Assembly (NCBI GenBank): GCA_963782965.1
Contig: CAWALV010000006.1
Coordinates: 682,001 to 746,000, forward strand
DNA from: CAWALV01 sp963782965
Lineage (GTDB): Bacteria; Actinomycetota; Actinomycetes; Acidothermales; Acidothermaceae
Direction: 5' to 3'
DNA: 64,000 bases
Every line of letters begins with the position of its first letter. The stretch's first letter is position 1. A program made the position numbers and the translations under genes. Below are positions 1-9,501 of this stretch, piece after piece. The notes beneath the pieces are model-generated. The model saw only the letters and a list, made by a program, of their open reading frames with translations. It was not told the DNA's origin and did no database searches.

Positions 1-747
1 GACGGCAACGAGGTCGTGGTCCACGGTGTCATCGGCGACCCCGACGCCGGTCACGGTGACGAGGTCGACGACCCTCGGCGCAGCCTGCTTTCGGAGCGTT
101 ACGACGGGAGCTTCGCCCAGCGGCTCGTCGTCCCGCGGCGCAACCTGGTGCCGAAGCCACCCGAACTCAGCTTCGAGGAGGCGGCCTGCCTGCCCACGGC
201 CTGGCTGACGGCGTACCGGATGCTGTTCGCGAAGTCGGGGACCAAGCCCGGCGACACCGTCTTGGTGCAGGGTGCGGGCGGCGGGCTCGCCACCGCGGCG
301 ATCGTGCTCGCGCGGGCGGCCGGCCTGCGGGTGTGGGTGACGAGCCGTTCGCCCGAGCGGGGGGCGCGCGCGGTGTCTGTCGGTGCCCATGCAGCCTTCG
401 AATCGGGCGCACGGCTGCCCGAGCGAGTCGACGCCGTCCTCGAGAGCGTCGGCGCGGCAACCTGGGCGCATTCGCTGCGGTCGGTTCGCCCCGGCGGCAC
501 GGTGGTGGTGTGCGGGGCGACCACGGGTGATGCGCCCGCGGAACTGAACAGGGTGTTCTTCCAGCAACTGCGTATCGTGGGTTCGACCATGGGCTCGCGC
601 TCGGAGTTGCAGCAACTGCTCGGTTTGTGTGTCTCGGCCGGGATCCGGCCGGTGATCGACCGGGTGCTTCCGTTGCGCGACGCGCGTGCCGGCTTCGCCG
701 CCATGTGGGCGGGCGAGGTGTTCGGCAAGATCGTCTTCACGCCCTAG
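1..747 (+). CDS. Zinc-binding-type alcohol dehydrogenase / quinone oxidoreductase (MDR), 5' truncated
   Basis: The reading frame is open from base 1, so the gene starts before the window; about 248 C-terminal residues are present. The visible start has the DGNEVVVHGVIGDP stretch typical of the MDR catalytic domain. It is followed by the hinge (AACLPTAWLTAYRML) and a Rossmann nucleotide-binding fold with the loop VLVQGAGGGLATAAIVLA. Members of this family reduce quinones or enoyl/alkyl carbonyl substrates with NADPH, or oxidise alcohols. The substrate cannot be told from this fragment, and the catalytic zinc cysteine region lies outside the window. The gene converges on the downstream lipoprotein gene and is separated from it by a short hairpin. 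Confidence 0.9.
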   Translation, partial: DGNEVVVHGVIGDPDAGHGDEVDDPRRSLLSERYDGSFAQRLVVPRRNLVPKPPELSFEEAACLPTAWLTAYRMLFAKSGTKPGDTVLVQGAGGGLATAAIVLARAAGLRVWVTSRSPERGARAVSVGAHAAFESGARLPERVDAVLESVGAATWAHSLRSVRPGGTVVVCGATTGDAPAELNRVFFQQLRIVGSTMGSRSELQQLLGLCVSAGIRPVIDRVLPLRDARAGFAAMWAGEVFGKIVFTP

Positions 748-766
748 CTGGTGCGCGCGCCACCAG
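748..766. terminator. Hairpin between convergent genes
   Basis: CTGGTG and CACCAG form a 6-bp stem around a GC loop, directly after the MDR stop codon and 12 bases before the stop of the convergent gene. There is no T-run. It is a plausible bidirectional terminator, but only the inverted repeat is seen. Confidence 0.4.
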
Positions 767-777
767 GGCGGCGCGCG

Positions 778-2118
778 TCAGTTGCCGGGCACTGCGGCGG
801 CGTACTGCGTCGTCCAGCTGTGACCGCCGTCCGCGGTGTGCACGACGTGGGTCGAGTAGGTCGCCGGGTCGGCCTGGTGGTTGACCGCGACACCGACCAC
901 CCACCCCTCATTGGTACTGACAAAACTTGCGCCCATCGGCCAGGTGATCGTCGCGACATCGCCTTTGTGGGTGAGCTGGGCGCCGCCGCCGGTGGCGAGT
1001 GACATCGGCGACGTGCCCTGCCCGCAAGCGGGGCAGGAGTCGATGAACACTGCGTCCGTCTGGCTGATCGCGCTGAACGGGCCGGCGTAGGAGCCGGGGG
1101 AGTTCGTCGAGGTCGCGATCTGCGGCGGATGCAGGTAGTACTGCTCGGCGAAGATCGGGGTCCACGTCGATCCGCTGGTGTGGTAGCCGGCGTGCTCCTG
1201 CTGGCTCATCCCTGCACCCGGGCCGACGATCTCGGCCCAAGCGGAACCGTGACCGGCGCACTGCACTGTGACGACCGGGATTCCCTCGCCGCCGCCTTGC
1301 GGATACCCCTGCTCGCGAAGCGTCCAGTTTCCGCTCGCGTAGGCGTAGATGTGGCCGTGGGCGCCCAGCCAACCGTTGCCTTGCGGGTCGAAGCAGACGC
1401 TTTGCACGTCTGCCGGTGCGCTGAGCTGTTGCCAGCTTTGGCCGGCGTCCTTGGTCTGGAGCAAGACCCCGCCGACGCCGAACTGGTCGCCGCCGGCGAC
1501 GGCATCGCCGTGCTGGGCGTCGACGAAGTGCACGGAGCGCAGGGCCGGGCACGGCTCGGCGAGCGGCTGCCAGTGCACGCCATCGGTCGTGGCCACGATC
1601 GTGTGCGGGCCGAGCGCCCACCCGTGGTGGGCGTCGACGAAGTCGACCGCGGTGAAGTCGGCCGCGGTGGAGCCGTACTGCGACGTCCAATGCGCGCCGC
1701 CGTCGGTCGTTGCGAGGATGCCGCTGCTACCGACCGCCCAACCGGTCGTGGCGGAGACGAACTGCACCGCACGCAAACCGCTGTGCGCCGGCGGGGACGC
1801 GGAGCCTTGGCTGCAATTCGGGGAGGCCGCGCTGCTGGTCGTCGCGGGCGTGCTGGGCGAGCTCGCCGCCGGGCTCGATCCGCTGGTACTCGCGCTTGGC
1901 GCGCCGGCGCTACCGGCGCTGCTACTCGCGGTGCTGCTCGGCGGCGTCGCGCCGGCCTGGCTGGGCGCAGCCGGCTTGCTGCCACAGGCTGTCGCGAGCG
2001 CCAGCACGACGGGGCTTGCCAGCGCCACAACCAGGAGTCGGCGCCGGGGGCCGGGAAGTCGGGTCATCACACACCGGGGACGCCCTCCGCGGCGGTGGGG
2101 TTGCATGCGACTCGTCAC
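778..2118 (-). CDS. Secreted lipoprotein with YCF48/BNR-like propeller repeats
   Basis: The GTG at 2118 is chosen because GGAGG lies 7 bases upstream; a second possible start (ATG at 2067) has no comparable site. The N-terminus is Arg-rich, then a hydrophobic segment ends in a lipobox-like LATAC (about residues 40-46), so it is probably a lipid-anchored exported protein. A Ser/Ala/Thr/Pro-rich linker of about 60 residues follows. The rest has repeated motifs such as VQFVSATTGWAVGSSG...ATTDGGAHW and VDFVDAHHGWALG, the signature of YCF48/photosynthesis-system-II-stability or BNR-type propellers. The function in non-photosynthetic actinomycetes is not established. A similar gene lies at 37252-38658. 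Confidence 0.8.
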   Translation of the reverse strand: MTSRMQPHRRGGRPRCVMTRLPGPRRRLLVVALASPVVLALATACGSKPAAPSQAGATPPSSTASSSAGSAGAPSASTSGSSPAASSPSTPATTSSAASPNCSQGSASPPAHSGLRAVQFVSATTGWAVGSSGILATTDGGAHWTSQYGSTAADFTAVDFVDAHHGWALGPHTIVATTDGVHWQPLAEPCPALRSVHFVDAQHGDAVAGGDQFGVGGVLLQTKDAGQSWQQLSAPADVQSVCFDPQGNGWLGAHGHIYAYASGNWTLREQGYPQGGGEGIPVVTVQCAGHGSAWAEIVGPGAGMSQQEHAGYHTSGSTWTPIFAEQYYLHPPQIATSTNSPGSYAGPFSAISQTDAVFIDSCPACGQGTSPMSLATGGGAQLTHKGDVATITWPMGASFVSTNEGWVVGVAVNHQADPATYSTHVVHTADGGHSWTTQYAAAVPGN

Positions 2119-2159
2119 CGGTTCACCTCCGGCGGCGCCTTCGCCCGCTACTCGTCGTC

Positions 2160-2342
2160 CTACTCGTCGTCCTGGTCATACCTGGCCAGCCAGGTGGCGA
2201 GCCGGTCGACCGCGACCTCGAACTGGGGATTGTCGTCGACGAAGAGCCGCAACTGCTCGGCAAGCCAGGCGAGGGTGACGCTTTCGTCGCCCCGCCGTTG
2301 CTCGAGTTCTTCGATGCCGCGGTCGGTGAAGTACACGGTCAC
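2160..2342 (-). CDS. Small DUF6104-type protein
   Basis: This 60-residue acidic protein (MTVYFTDRGIEELEQRRGDESV...) overlaps the 3' end of kgd by 4 bases, which suggests translational coupling. I recognise it as the small conserved protein commonly encoded next to kgd in actinomycetes (DUF6104). It has no membrane segment or known catalytic motif, and its C-terminus is very acidic (RYDQDDE). A role linked to the 2-oxoglutarate dehydrogenase step is inferred from gene position only. Confidence 0.75.
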   Translation of the reverse strand: MTVYFTDRGIEELEQRRGDESVTLAWLAEQLRLFVDDNPQFEVAVDRLATWLARYDQDDE

Positions 2343-5300
2343 TCGCCGAGGACGGCGGAGAGCAGCAGGTCCTGCTCATGCTCGCTGCGCACGTGCGATC
2401 CGGTTGCCGGGGAGGAACTGCCCGGCCGCGAGATCCGGTAGATCTGGCGGCCCAGCGCTTGCGGCAGATGCATGGCGATGTGGGTCCAAGCCCCCATGTT
2501 GGCGGGTTCCTCTTGCACCCAGAACACTTCTTCGGTGTTGGGGTAGGTAGCGAGCGTCGCGGCGATGTCGTCGACCGGGAGCGGGTAGAGCTGCTCCAGC
2601 CGAACGATCGCGGTGTCGGTGCGGTTCGCCTTCTGCCGTCGGTCGAGCAGCTCCCAGGTGATCTTGCCGCTGCAAAGGACAACACGGCGGACGTCGTCGC
2701 GTTGCTGCGGCTGCGGATCGTCGAGAACCGGCGCCCAGCGGCCCGTGGTGAACGCGGCCGCTGGTGACGCCGCCGCCTTGAGGCGAAGCATCGACTTCGG
2801 CGTGAACACGATGAGCGGTCGATGGTGCGGGCTGCGGGTGTGCCAGCGCAACAAGTGGAAGTAGCTCGAAGAGCACGACGGCAAGGCGACGGTCATGTTG
2901 TCTTGCTCGCACAGCTGCAGGTACCGCTCGAGGCGTGCCGAGGAGTGGTCGGGGCCCTGACCCTCGTAGCCGTGCGGCAACAACAAGACGACGCCCGACC
3001 GTTGGCCCCACTTCTGCTCACCCGAGGAGATGAACTCGTCGACGATCGTCTGCGCGCCGTTCGCGAAGTCGCCGAACTGTGCCTCCCACAGCACCAAGGC
3101 TTCCGGGCGCACCACGGAGTACCCGTACTCGAAGCCGACGGCCGCGTATTCGGAGAGCAGCGAGTCGTACACGTAGAAGTGGCGCTTGCTCGGGCGCCAG
3201 ATGCGAAAGCGGCGCGTACTCTTCGGCGGTCTGCCGGTCGACGAGGACGGCGTGGCGTTGCACGAAAGTGCCGCGTCTGGAGTCCTGACCGGCGAGGCGC
3301 ACCGGGTGACCGTCGAGCAGGAGCGAGCCGAACGCGATCAGCTCGCCCATCGCCCAGTCGATCGCATCGTCGTCGACCATGGCTGCTCGCCGTTGCAACT
3401 GCGGGAGCAAGCGCGGGTGCGGCGTGAAGCCGGATGGCAGGTTCACCTGCGACTCGGCGATCGCCTTCAAGACGTCGAGGCTGATGGCCGTCTCGACCTC
3501 GGGTGCGGGCGCCGGCTCGTTCGGGCTCACCTCAGGGTCGTGCGGCGTGCTGGTGGAGTCGCGGGTCTCGGCGAACGCCTGCTCGAGGTGCGCCCGGTAG
3601 TCGCGCAGCGCCTCCTCGGCTTCCTCGAGCGTGATGTCGCCGCGACCGATCAGCGCCTCGGTGTAGAGCTTGCGCACCGACCGCTTGGAGTCGATCAGGT
3701 TGTACATCAGCGGCTGGGTCATCGACGGATCGTCGGCTTCGTTGTGACCGCGCCGGCGGTAGCACAAGAGGTCGATGACGACGTCCTTCTTGAACGCCTG
3801 CCGGAACTCCAGCGCGAGCCGCGCGACCCGCACGGCCGCCTCGGGGTCGTCGCCGTTCACGTGGAATATGGGTGCCTGGATCATGCGAGCGACGTCGGTG
3901 GCGTACACGCTCGACCGCGCCGACATCGGTGACGTGGTGAAGCCCACCTGGTTGTTCACGACGACGTGCACGGTGCCGCCGGTGCGATAACCGCGCAGCT
4001 GCGAGAGGTTCAGCGTCTCGGCCACGACGCCTTGCCCGGCGAATGCGGCATCGCCGTGGATCGCGATCGGCAGGACCGGGTAGGCCGCGCCCTTGTTGAG
4101 GACGTCCTGCTTGGCCCGGACGACGCCTTCGAGAACCGGGTCGACGGCTTCCAGGTGGCTCGGATTCGACGCGAGGGAGACGGTGATCGAGGCCGTGCCG
4201 TCGCGCGTGGTGTAGCTTCCGGCGGCGCCGAGGTGATACTTCACGTCGCCCGAACCGTGCGCCGATTTGGGGTCGATGTTCCCGTCGAATTCGCGGAAGA
4301 TTTGCGCGTAGCTCTTTCCGACGATGTTGGCGAGCACGTTGAGCCTGCCGCGGTGCGCCATGCCGATCGTCACTTCGTCGAGCTGGAGGCGAGCCGCCTC
4401 GCTGATGACGCAGTCGAGCAGCGGGATCAGGGTCTCGCCACCTTCGAGCGAGAAGCGCTTCTGACCGACGTACTTGGTCTGGAGGAACGTCTCGAACGCC
4501 TCGGCGACGTTGAGCCGGTTGAGGACGTAGAGCTGTTCCTCACGGGTCGGCTTTTGTTGCGCGCCTTCGACGCGCTCCTGGATCCACTTGCGCTGATCGG
4601 GATCCTGGATGTGCATGTATTCGATGCCGACCGTGCGGCAGTAGGAGTCGCGCAACACGCCCAAGACGTCGCGCAGCTTCATGACGGGCACACCACCGAA
4701 ACCGCCCGTCGCGAACTCACGGTCGAGGTCCCACAACGTGAGCCCGTGGTTGACGATGTCGAGGTCGGGGTGTTTGCGCATCTCGAACTCGAGCGGGTTG
4801 GTGTCGGCCATCAGGTGTCCGCGCACGCGGTAGGCGTGGATCAGCTCGATGACCCGCGCCGGCTTGCCCACCTCGTCGTCGTGCGTGGCGACGATGTCCT
4901 GCACCCAGCGGACCGGCTCGTACGGCACCCGCAGCGCCCGGAAGAGGTCGTCGTAGAAACCGTCCTCGCCGAGCAGCAGCCGATGGACGTAGCGCAGGAA
5001 TTCACCTGACTGGGCGCCTTGGATGACCCGGTGGTCGTAGGTCGAGGTGATCGTGAGCACCTTGCTGACGGCGAGGGCCGCCAGCGTGTCGGCGGACGCG
5101 CCGTGGAACTGGGCCGGGTACTCCATCGCGCCGACACCCACGATGCAGCCTTGACCGGGCATCAGGCGGGGCACCGAGTGGACGGTGCCCAACGTGCCCG
5201 GGTTCGTCAGCGTGATCGTCGTCCCGGCGAAGTCGTCTGCGTTCAGCTTGCCCGCGCGGGCGCGGCGGACGAGGTCTTCGTAGGCGCTCCAGAACTGGGC

Positions 5301-6068
5301 GAAGTCCATGTGCTGCGCGCCCTTGATGCTCGGCACGAGCAACTGCCGGCTGCCGTCGTCTCGGGCGAGGTCGATCGCCAGCCCGAGGTTCACGTCGTCG
5401 TGGCGGACGACGGCGGGTTTGCCGTCGACCGACGTGAACGCGGCGTTCATCTCGGGTAGCGCGGCGGCCGCTTTGACGACCGCGTAGCCGATGACGTGGG
5501 TGAACGAGACCTTGCCGCCCCGACCGCGCTTGAGGTGGTTGTTCATCACCACGCGGTTGTCGGCAATCAACTTTGCCGGCACGTCGCGGACGCTGGTGGC
5601 AGTGGGGATCGCCAGGCTCGCTTCCATGTTCGCGACGGTTCGCGATGCCGCACCTTTCAAGACGGTGGGCGGCGCCGGGCCGTCGCGTTCCGCCCGAGCG
5701 CTCGCCTCGGCGGCGGGCGCCGCAGCGGGGGCAGGAGCGGGGCCGGCGGCTTCGGAGGGGGCGGGCGCAGGGCGCGAGCGTGCCGGGGCGGCCGAGGCAG
5801 CCGGTTCGGGCGAGCCGGCTGGTTCGGCGTCCGGCGTGGCCTCGCGGGTGGGGCCCGCAGCGGTAGACGCGGGCCGCGCGCCACTCCCGCCGTTGCTATC
5901 GGTGGTGTCGGCCGGTTGTTTGGGGGCGTAGTCGGAGAAGAAGTCCCACCAGGCCTTGTCGACCGACGAAGGGTCCTTCAAGTAGCGCTGGTACATCTCG
6001 TCGACGAGCCACTCGTTCGCGCCGAAATCGGCGAACGGGTGGGCCGAGGGCACTGTAGGGGAGGACAC
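2339..6068 (-). CDS. kgd: Multifunctional 2-oxoglutarate dehydrogenase E1/E2 (Kgd), frameshifted as given
   Basis: Kgd is the actinobacterial fusion of the E2 succinyltransferase core and the ThDP-dependent E1 of the TCA-cycle oxoglutarate step. In order: N-terminal helix (FGANEWLVDEMYQRYLKDPSSVDKAWWDFF), an Ala/Pro-rich linker, the E2-like domain with STYDHRVIQGAQSGEF, then E1 (GMAHRGRLNVLAN, IHGDAAFAGQGVVAETLNL, RRGHNEADDPSMTQP, and near the C-terminus VYDSLLSEYAAVGFEYGYSV, GPDHSSARLERYLQL). The frame breaks near 3173-3190. The first frame reads SHLAPEQAPLLRVR while the conserved HFYVYDSLLSEY continues in another frame, so one extra base (or two missing) explains it. Read through, the protein is about 1240 residues, the normal Kgd length. 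The GTG start at 6068 has AGAGG about 10 bases upstream. Confidence 0.93.
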
Positions 6069-6335
6069 CGCGCAATCGCCTCTTCGACTGTGCCGGGGAT
6101 CGGCCAACCGCCGGCAGTTGGCCGCCTGATGCCCCAGGCTACCCGGCGGGGCACTGCCCGCGGCGCACGGCCCGTTCGGCGATGTTCGCTCGCGGGCCAG
6201 GACGCCGCCCGGCCGGTGCCTCGCCCACAGATCGGCGCGGTTCGTTCGGCGCTTCTTCCCCGATCATCGTGACGGCGCCGGTAGCATCCCCTGCCAGCCA
6301 GCCGTAGAGCCGACAGGACAGAGGTAGATCTGCTA

Positions 6336-7610
6336 GTGACTTCTTCCTCCGTGCCGACCCCTCGCCGCTCGCCCCGCTCGTCCCGCTCACCCTCCTTGCC
6401 TCGCCGGCTGGCTGCCGCGCTCGTCGTCCCCGTCTTCGTGCCGGCCCTTCTCGCCGGTTCCCTTTTCTCCGCCGGCTCGGCCGCTGCCGCTGGCCCGGGT
6501 GCGGCCGACGCCCCCTCCGCGCAGCAGCTCGCGGCCATGCGGACCTTGGCCGACGCCACGCAGGCGCACCTGGCCGCGGGGGCGAAGCGGCTGGATGAGG
6601 CAAAGGTGCGCCAGGCCCAGCTGGCCGCGAAAGCGGCCGCGGCCACCAAGGCGGCGGCCGTCGCCGACGGCAAGGTCGCCGAACTGCGCGCCCAGATCGC
6701 ACGCTTTGCCGGCTCGATGTATGAACACCCGGGCTCCGATGTCACCGAGGTCGTGGTCACGAGTGCCGACCTCGGGCGCGCGCTTCAGGCCTCGACGTTG
6801 CTGCGGATCGTCAACTCCAACCACACGCACATCCTGCGCGAGGCCAGCACGGCGGGCGCTCAGGCGCAGGTCGCTCGACTGACGGCCGAGCAGTCGGCGA
6901 AAGCCGCCGCCCAGATGCAGGCCAGCATCGACCGGCAGGTCGCGGCCCTCCAGAAGGAGGCGAGCAAGGCCGGCGCACAGCTCGAGGCGGCCCAAAAGGC
7001 GTACGACGCGGAGCAGGCGCGGCTGGCCGCGGCCCGCGCGGCAGCCGAGAAACGCGCGGCGGCGGAGAAGGCGGCAAGGGAGAAGGCGGCCCGGTTGGCG
7101 GCGGCGTCGCGGCTTGCAGCGTCTCGCGGCCAGTCACGCGCTGTCGTTCCCGCGCCGCCGTGCACGACCTCGGGCAGCTATCCGGTCGGCGGGCCGTGGG
7201 GCGGATACAGCAACGGGCTGATCCCGTCGTCTGCGCTGTGCTCGATCACCGGTGGCGGCATGTTGCGCCCCGACGCTGCCGTGGCGTTCAACAAGATGAC
7301 CGCCGCGTACCACCAGGCGTTCGGCTCATACCTGTGCCTCAACGCCTCGTACCGGCCCTACTCCGACCAGGTTCGGCTCTTCCGGAGCGAGCCGTCGTTC
7401 GCCGCTGTGCCCGGGACCAGCAACCACGGCTGGGGGTTGGCCGTTGACCTCGGCTGTGGGGTGCAGCGTTACGGCTCGGCGCAGTTCCGCTGGATGGCTG
7501 CTCATGCCGGCGCCTACGGGTGGGTGCATCCGGCCTGGGCCAACCACCGCCCGTTCGAGCCGTGGCACTGGGAGTTCGGCCACATCAGCGGTGGCGCGGG
7601 GAGTACGTAG
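6336..7610 (+). CDS. Secreted M15-family (VanY-like) D-alanyl-D-alanine carboxypeptidase with coiled coil
   Basis: GTG start with AGAGG about 10 bases upstream. The N-terminus has a Pro/Arg/Ser-rich n-region and a long hydrophobic segment ending in AGSAAAAGP, a signal peptide or anchor. Residues about 55-260 are an Ala/Lys/Glu-rich coiled coil, as in peptidoglycan hydrolases kept inactive by helical domains. The C-terminal ~150 residues are the zinc peptidase domain: LCLNASYRPYSDQVRLF, the metal motif SNHGWGLAVDL, and PFEPWHWEFG with the catalytic Glu and a zinc His. Expected role: trimming stem peptides in the cell wall. The gene diverges from kgd across about 270 bp in which I see no other gene. 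Confidence 0.88.
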   Translation: MTSSSVPTPRRSPRSSRSPSLPRRLAAALVVPVFVPALLAGSLFSAGSAAAAGPGAADAPSAQQLAAMRTLADATQAHLAAGAKRLDEAKVRQAQLAAKAAAATKAAAVADGKVAELRAQIARFAGSMYEHPGSDVTEVVVTSADLGRALQASTLLRIVNSNHTHILREASTAGAQAQVARLTAEQSAKAAAQMQASIDRQVAALQKEASKAGAQLEAAQKAYDAEQARLAAARAAAEKRAAAEKAAREKAARLAAASRLAASRGQSRAVVPAPPCTTSGSYPVGGPWGGYSNGLIPSSALCSITGGGMLRPDAAVAFNKMTAAYHQAFGSYLCLNASYRPYSDQVRLFRSEPSFAAVPGTSNHGWGLAVDLGCGVQRYGSAQFRWMAAHAGAYGWVHPAWANHRPFEPWHWEFGHISGGAGST

Positions 7611-7636
7611 GACTCTCGACGACTCGGGCCGCGCGG

Positions 7637-8164
7637 CTACCCGCCGTCGGAAGCGGCGGAACCGTCGGAAGCGTCCAGGGTCAAGTACATGAACGTGCTG
7701 TTGACGCTCGGCCGGTAGTCGGCGAACGGCCCGCATTCGACGAAGCCCGCCGCTTGATAGAGCTGATGTGCCGCGGCGAACGGCTCACCGGTGCCGGTCT
7801 CGAGGCTTACCCGCGTACAGCCGCGCCGGCGGGCGACCTCGACAAGGTGGTCAACCATCGCGCGGCCGATCCCGCGACCACGCGACTCCTCAGCCGTGTG
7901 CATCGACTTCAGCTCGGCGTGGTGCGCGTCGAGGTGCTTGAGCGCACCGATGCCGAGCACCACGCCCTCGACTCGGCAGCTGAAGAAGGTGACGGCGGGG
8001 TCGAGCAGCCCCTCGAGGTCGAGCGCGTGGACGTCTTCCGGCGGGCTCGTTGCCCTCGTGAATGCGAGGTGCCGCTCGAGCAAGGTCTTGACGTCGGGTG
8101 CGCGCGGGTCGTCCACGTCGATCGTGCGCGCGCCTGCGGGCGGGGCGGGTGGGCTCGGTGCCAT
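7637..8164 (-). CDS. GNAT-family N-acetyltransferase
   Basis: This 175-residue protein has the acetyl-CoA binding motif A as SMHTAEESRGRGIGRAMVDHLVEVARRRG, followed by LYQAAGFVECGPFADY. Both are typical of single-domain GNAT enzymes. It starts 8 bases after the stop of the E2 gene on the same strand, so it is probably the last gene of the pyruvate dehydrogenase operon. The acceptor substrate is unknown. Confidence 0.85.
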   Translation of the reverse strand: MAPSPPAPPAGARTIDVDDPRAPDVKTLLERHLAFTRATSPPEDVHALDLEGLLDPAVTFFSCRVEGVVLGIGALKHLDAHHAELKSMHTAEESRGRGIGRAMVDHLVEVARRRGCTRVSLETGTGEPFAAAHQLYQAAGFVECGPFADYRPSVNSTFMYLTLDASDGSAASDGG

Positions 8165-8172
8165 CGCGGAGG

Positions 8173-9483
8173 CTAGGCCAGCGCAGTCAGCGGGTTCTCG
8201 AGAAGCGCGGCAAGGTCGGCGAGGAATTTTGCGGCCGTCGCGCCGTCCAGCGCTCGGTGGTCGATCGACAGCGTGACCCGCATCGTGTTGCCGACGACGA
8301 TCGAGCCGTTGCGGACGACGGCTTCTTGCTGCGTGGCTCCCACCGCGAGGATCGCGGCTTCCGGCGGGTTGATGACGGCGGTGAAATGGTCGACACCGAA
8401 CATGCCCAGGTTGCTGACGGTGAAGGTAGAGCCGGTGAACTCCTCAGGCGCCAGCTTGTTGGCCCGGGCGCGTTGTGCGAGATCGCGGGTGCGCGCGGAA
8501 ATCTCCCGAAGGGTGAGGGTGTCGGCATCGCGAATCACCGGGACGATGAGCCCGTCGGGCAGCGCGACGGCGACACCGACGTGAATGCGGCGGTGTCGCA
8601 GCAGTTTCTCGCCGGTGTAGGAGACATTGACTTCGGGATGCGCGCGCAACGCGACTGCCACCGCCTTGACGACGAGGTCGTTGACGCTGACCTTCGCCGG
8701 CCCGGACGACGAGGCCTGCGAGGCTGCCGCTGCGGCGATCGCTTCGAGCCCTGCGTTGATCTGCGCCCGAGCGGTGAGAAGTTGGTCGGCGGCGATCGCA
8801 CGAGTCAGGTAGAAGTGCGGCGCCTGTTGCATGCTCTCGACGAGTCGACGTGCAGTGATGCGCCGCACGTTGTTGAGCGGCACTTCCTCGGTGTCCTGAG
8901 CCGCTGCCCCGGCCGGTGAGGCGTCCCGGGCGACCGGCGGCGCCGTCACCGCACGGGCGGCGGCTTCGACGTCGGCACGCACGATCCGGCCGCCTGGCCC
9001 GGAGCCGCGCACGGTCGAGAGGTCGAGTCCGGCATCGCGGGCGATCGCACGAGCCAGCGGTGATGCCTTCACCGCCGTGTGGCCGTCGTGAATCTGCGCA
9101 GGCGCTTGCTGCTTGGGGTGTCCGACCCCGCCGGTCGGTGTGCCCGGCACGGCCGAAACAGGTGGCTCGGGTGCGGCGTCCGGGGCGGGTGCCGCAGGCG
9201 TCGCTTCCCCCGCGGGCGCACCGCCGCCGGTGCTCTTGTCGATACCGGTGCCGTCGCCGATGACCGCGATCGGCTCGCCGATCGGAACGGTCTTGCCGGG
9301 CTCGACGAGGATGCGTTCCAACACGCCCGCGTCATAGGCCTCGAGCTCCATCGTGGCCTTGTCGGTCTCGATCTCCGCGAGCACTTCGCCCTTCTCGACC
9401 CGGTCGCCGACCTTCTTGGTCCAGACGCCGACCGTGCCTTCCTGCATCGTGTCGGAGAGCCGTGGCATGAAGACCTCAGGCAT
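8173..9483 (-). CDS. pdhC: Pyruvate dehydrogenase E2, dihydrolipoamide acetyltransferase
   Basis: Transfers the acetyl group from lipoyl-lysine to CoA in the pyruvate (or branched-chain) dehydrogenase complex. One N-terminal lipoyl domain is present (PRLSDTMQEGTVGVWTKKVGDRVEKGEVLAEIETDKATMELEA, lipoylated Lys in ETDKAT). An Ala/Pro linker and a peripheral-subunit-binding domain follow (SPLARAIARDAGLDLSTVRGSGPGGRIVRADV). The catalytic core ends in LSIDHRALDGATAAKFL with the catalytic His and Asp. The TMQEG-type lipoyl domain is closer to PDH than to branched-chain E2, but the substrate is not proven. It starts 18 bases after the E1beta stop. Confidence 0.92.
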   Translation of the reverse strand: MPEVFMPRLSDTMQEGTVGVWTKKVGDRVEKGEVLAEIETDKATMELEAYDAGVLERILVEPGKTVPIGEPIAVIGDGTGIDKSTGGGAPAGEATPAAPAPDAAPEPPVSAVPGTPTGGVGHPKQQAPAQIHDGHTAVKASPLARAIARDAGLDLSTVRGSGPGGRIVRADVEAAARAVTAPPVARDASPAGAAAQDTEEVPLNNVRRITARRLVESMQQAPHFYLTRAIAADQLLTARAQINAGLEAIAAAAASQASSSGPAKVSVNDLVVKAVAVALRAHPEVNVSYTGEKLLRHRRIHVGVAVALPDGLIVPVIRDADTLTLREISARTRDLAQRARANKLAPEEFTGSTFTVSNLGMFGVDHFTAVINPPEAAILAVGATQQEAVVRNGSIVVGNTMRVTLSIDHRALDGATAAKFLADLAALLENPLTALA

Positions 9484-9501
9484 CGAATGCTCCCAATCTG
9501 C

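Noticed and set aside
3966..5009. Long open frame antisense to kgd
   Set aside because: Typical mirror frame of a GC-rich gene; no family motifs, and the kgd frame is strongly supported.
6069..6335. Cyclic di-AMP riboswitch upstream of the M15 peptidase
   Set aside because: Such riboswitches precede wall hydrolases in actinobacteria, but I could not find the conserved core motifs here.
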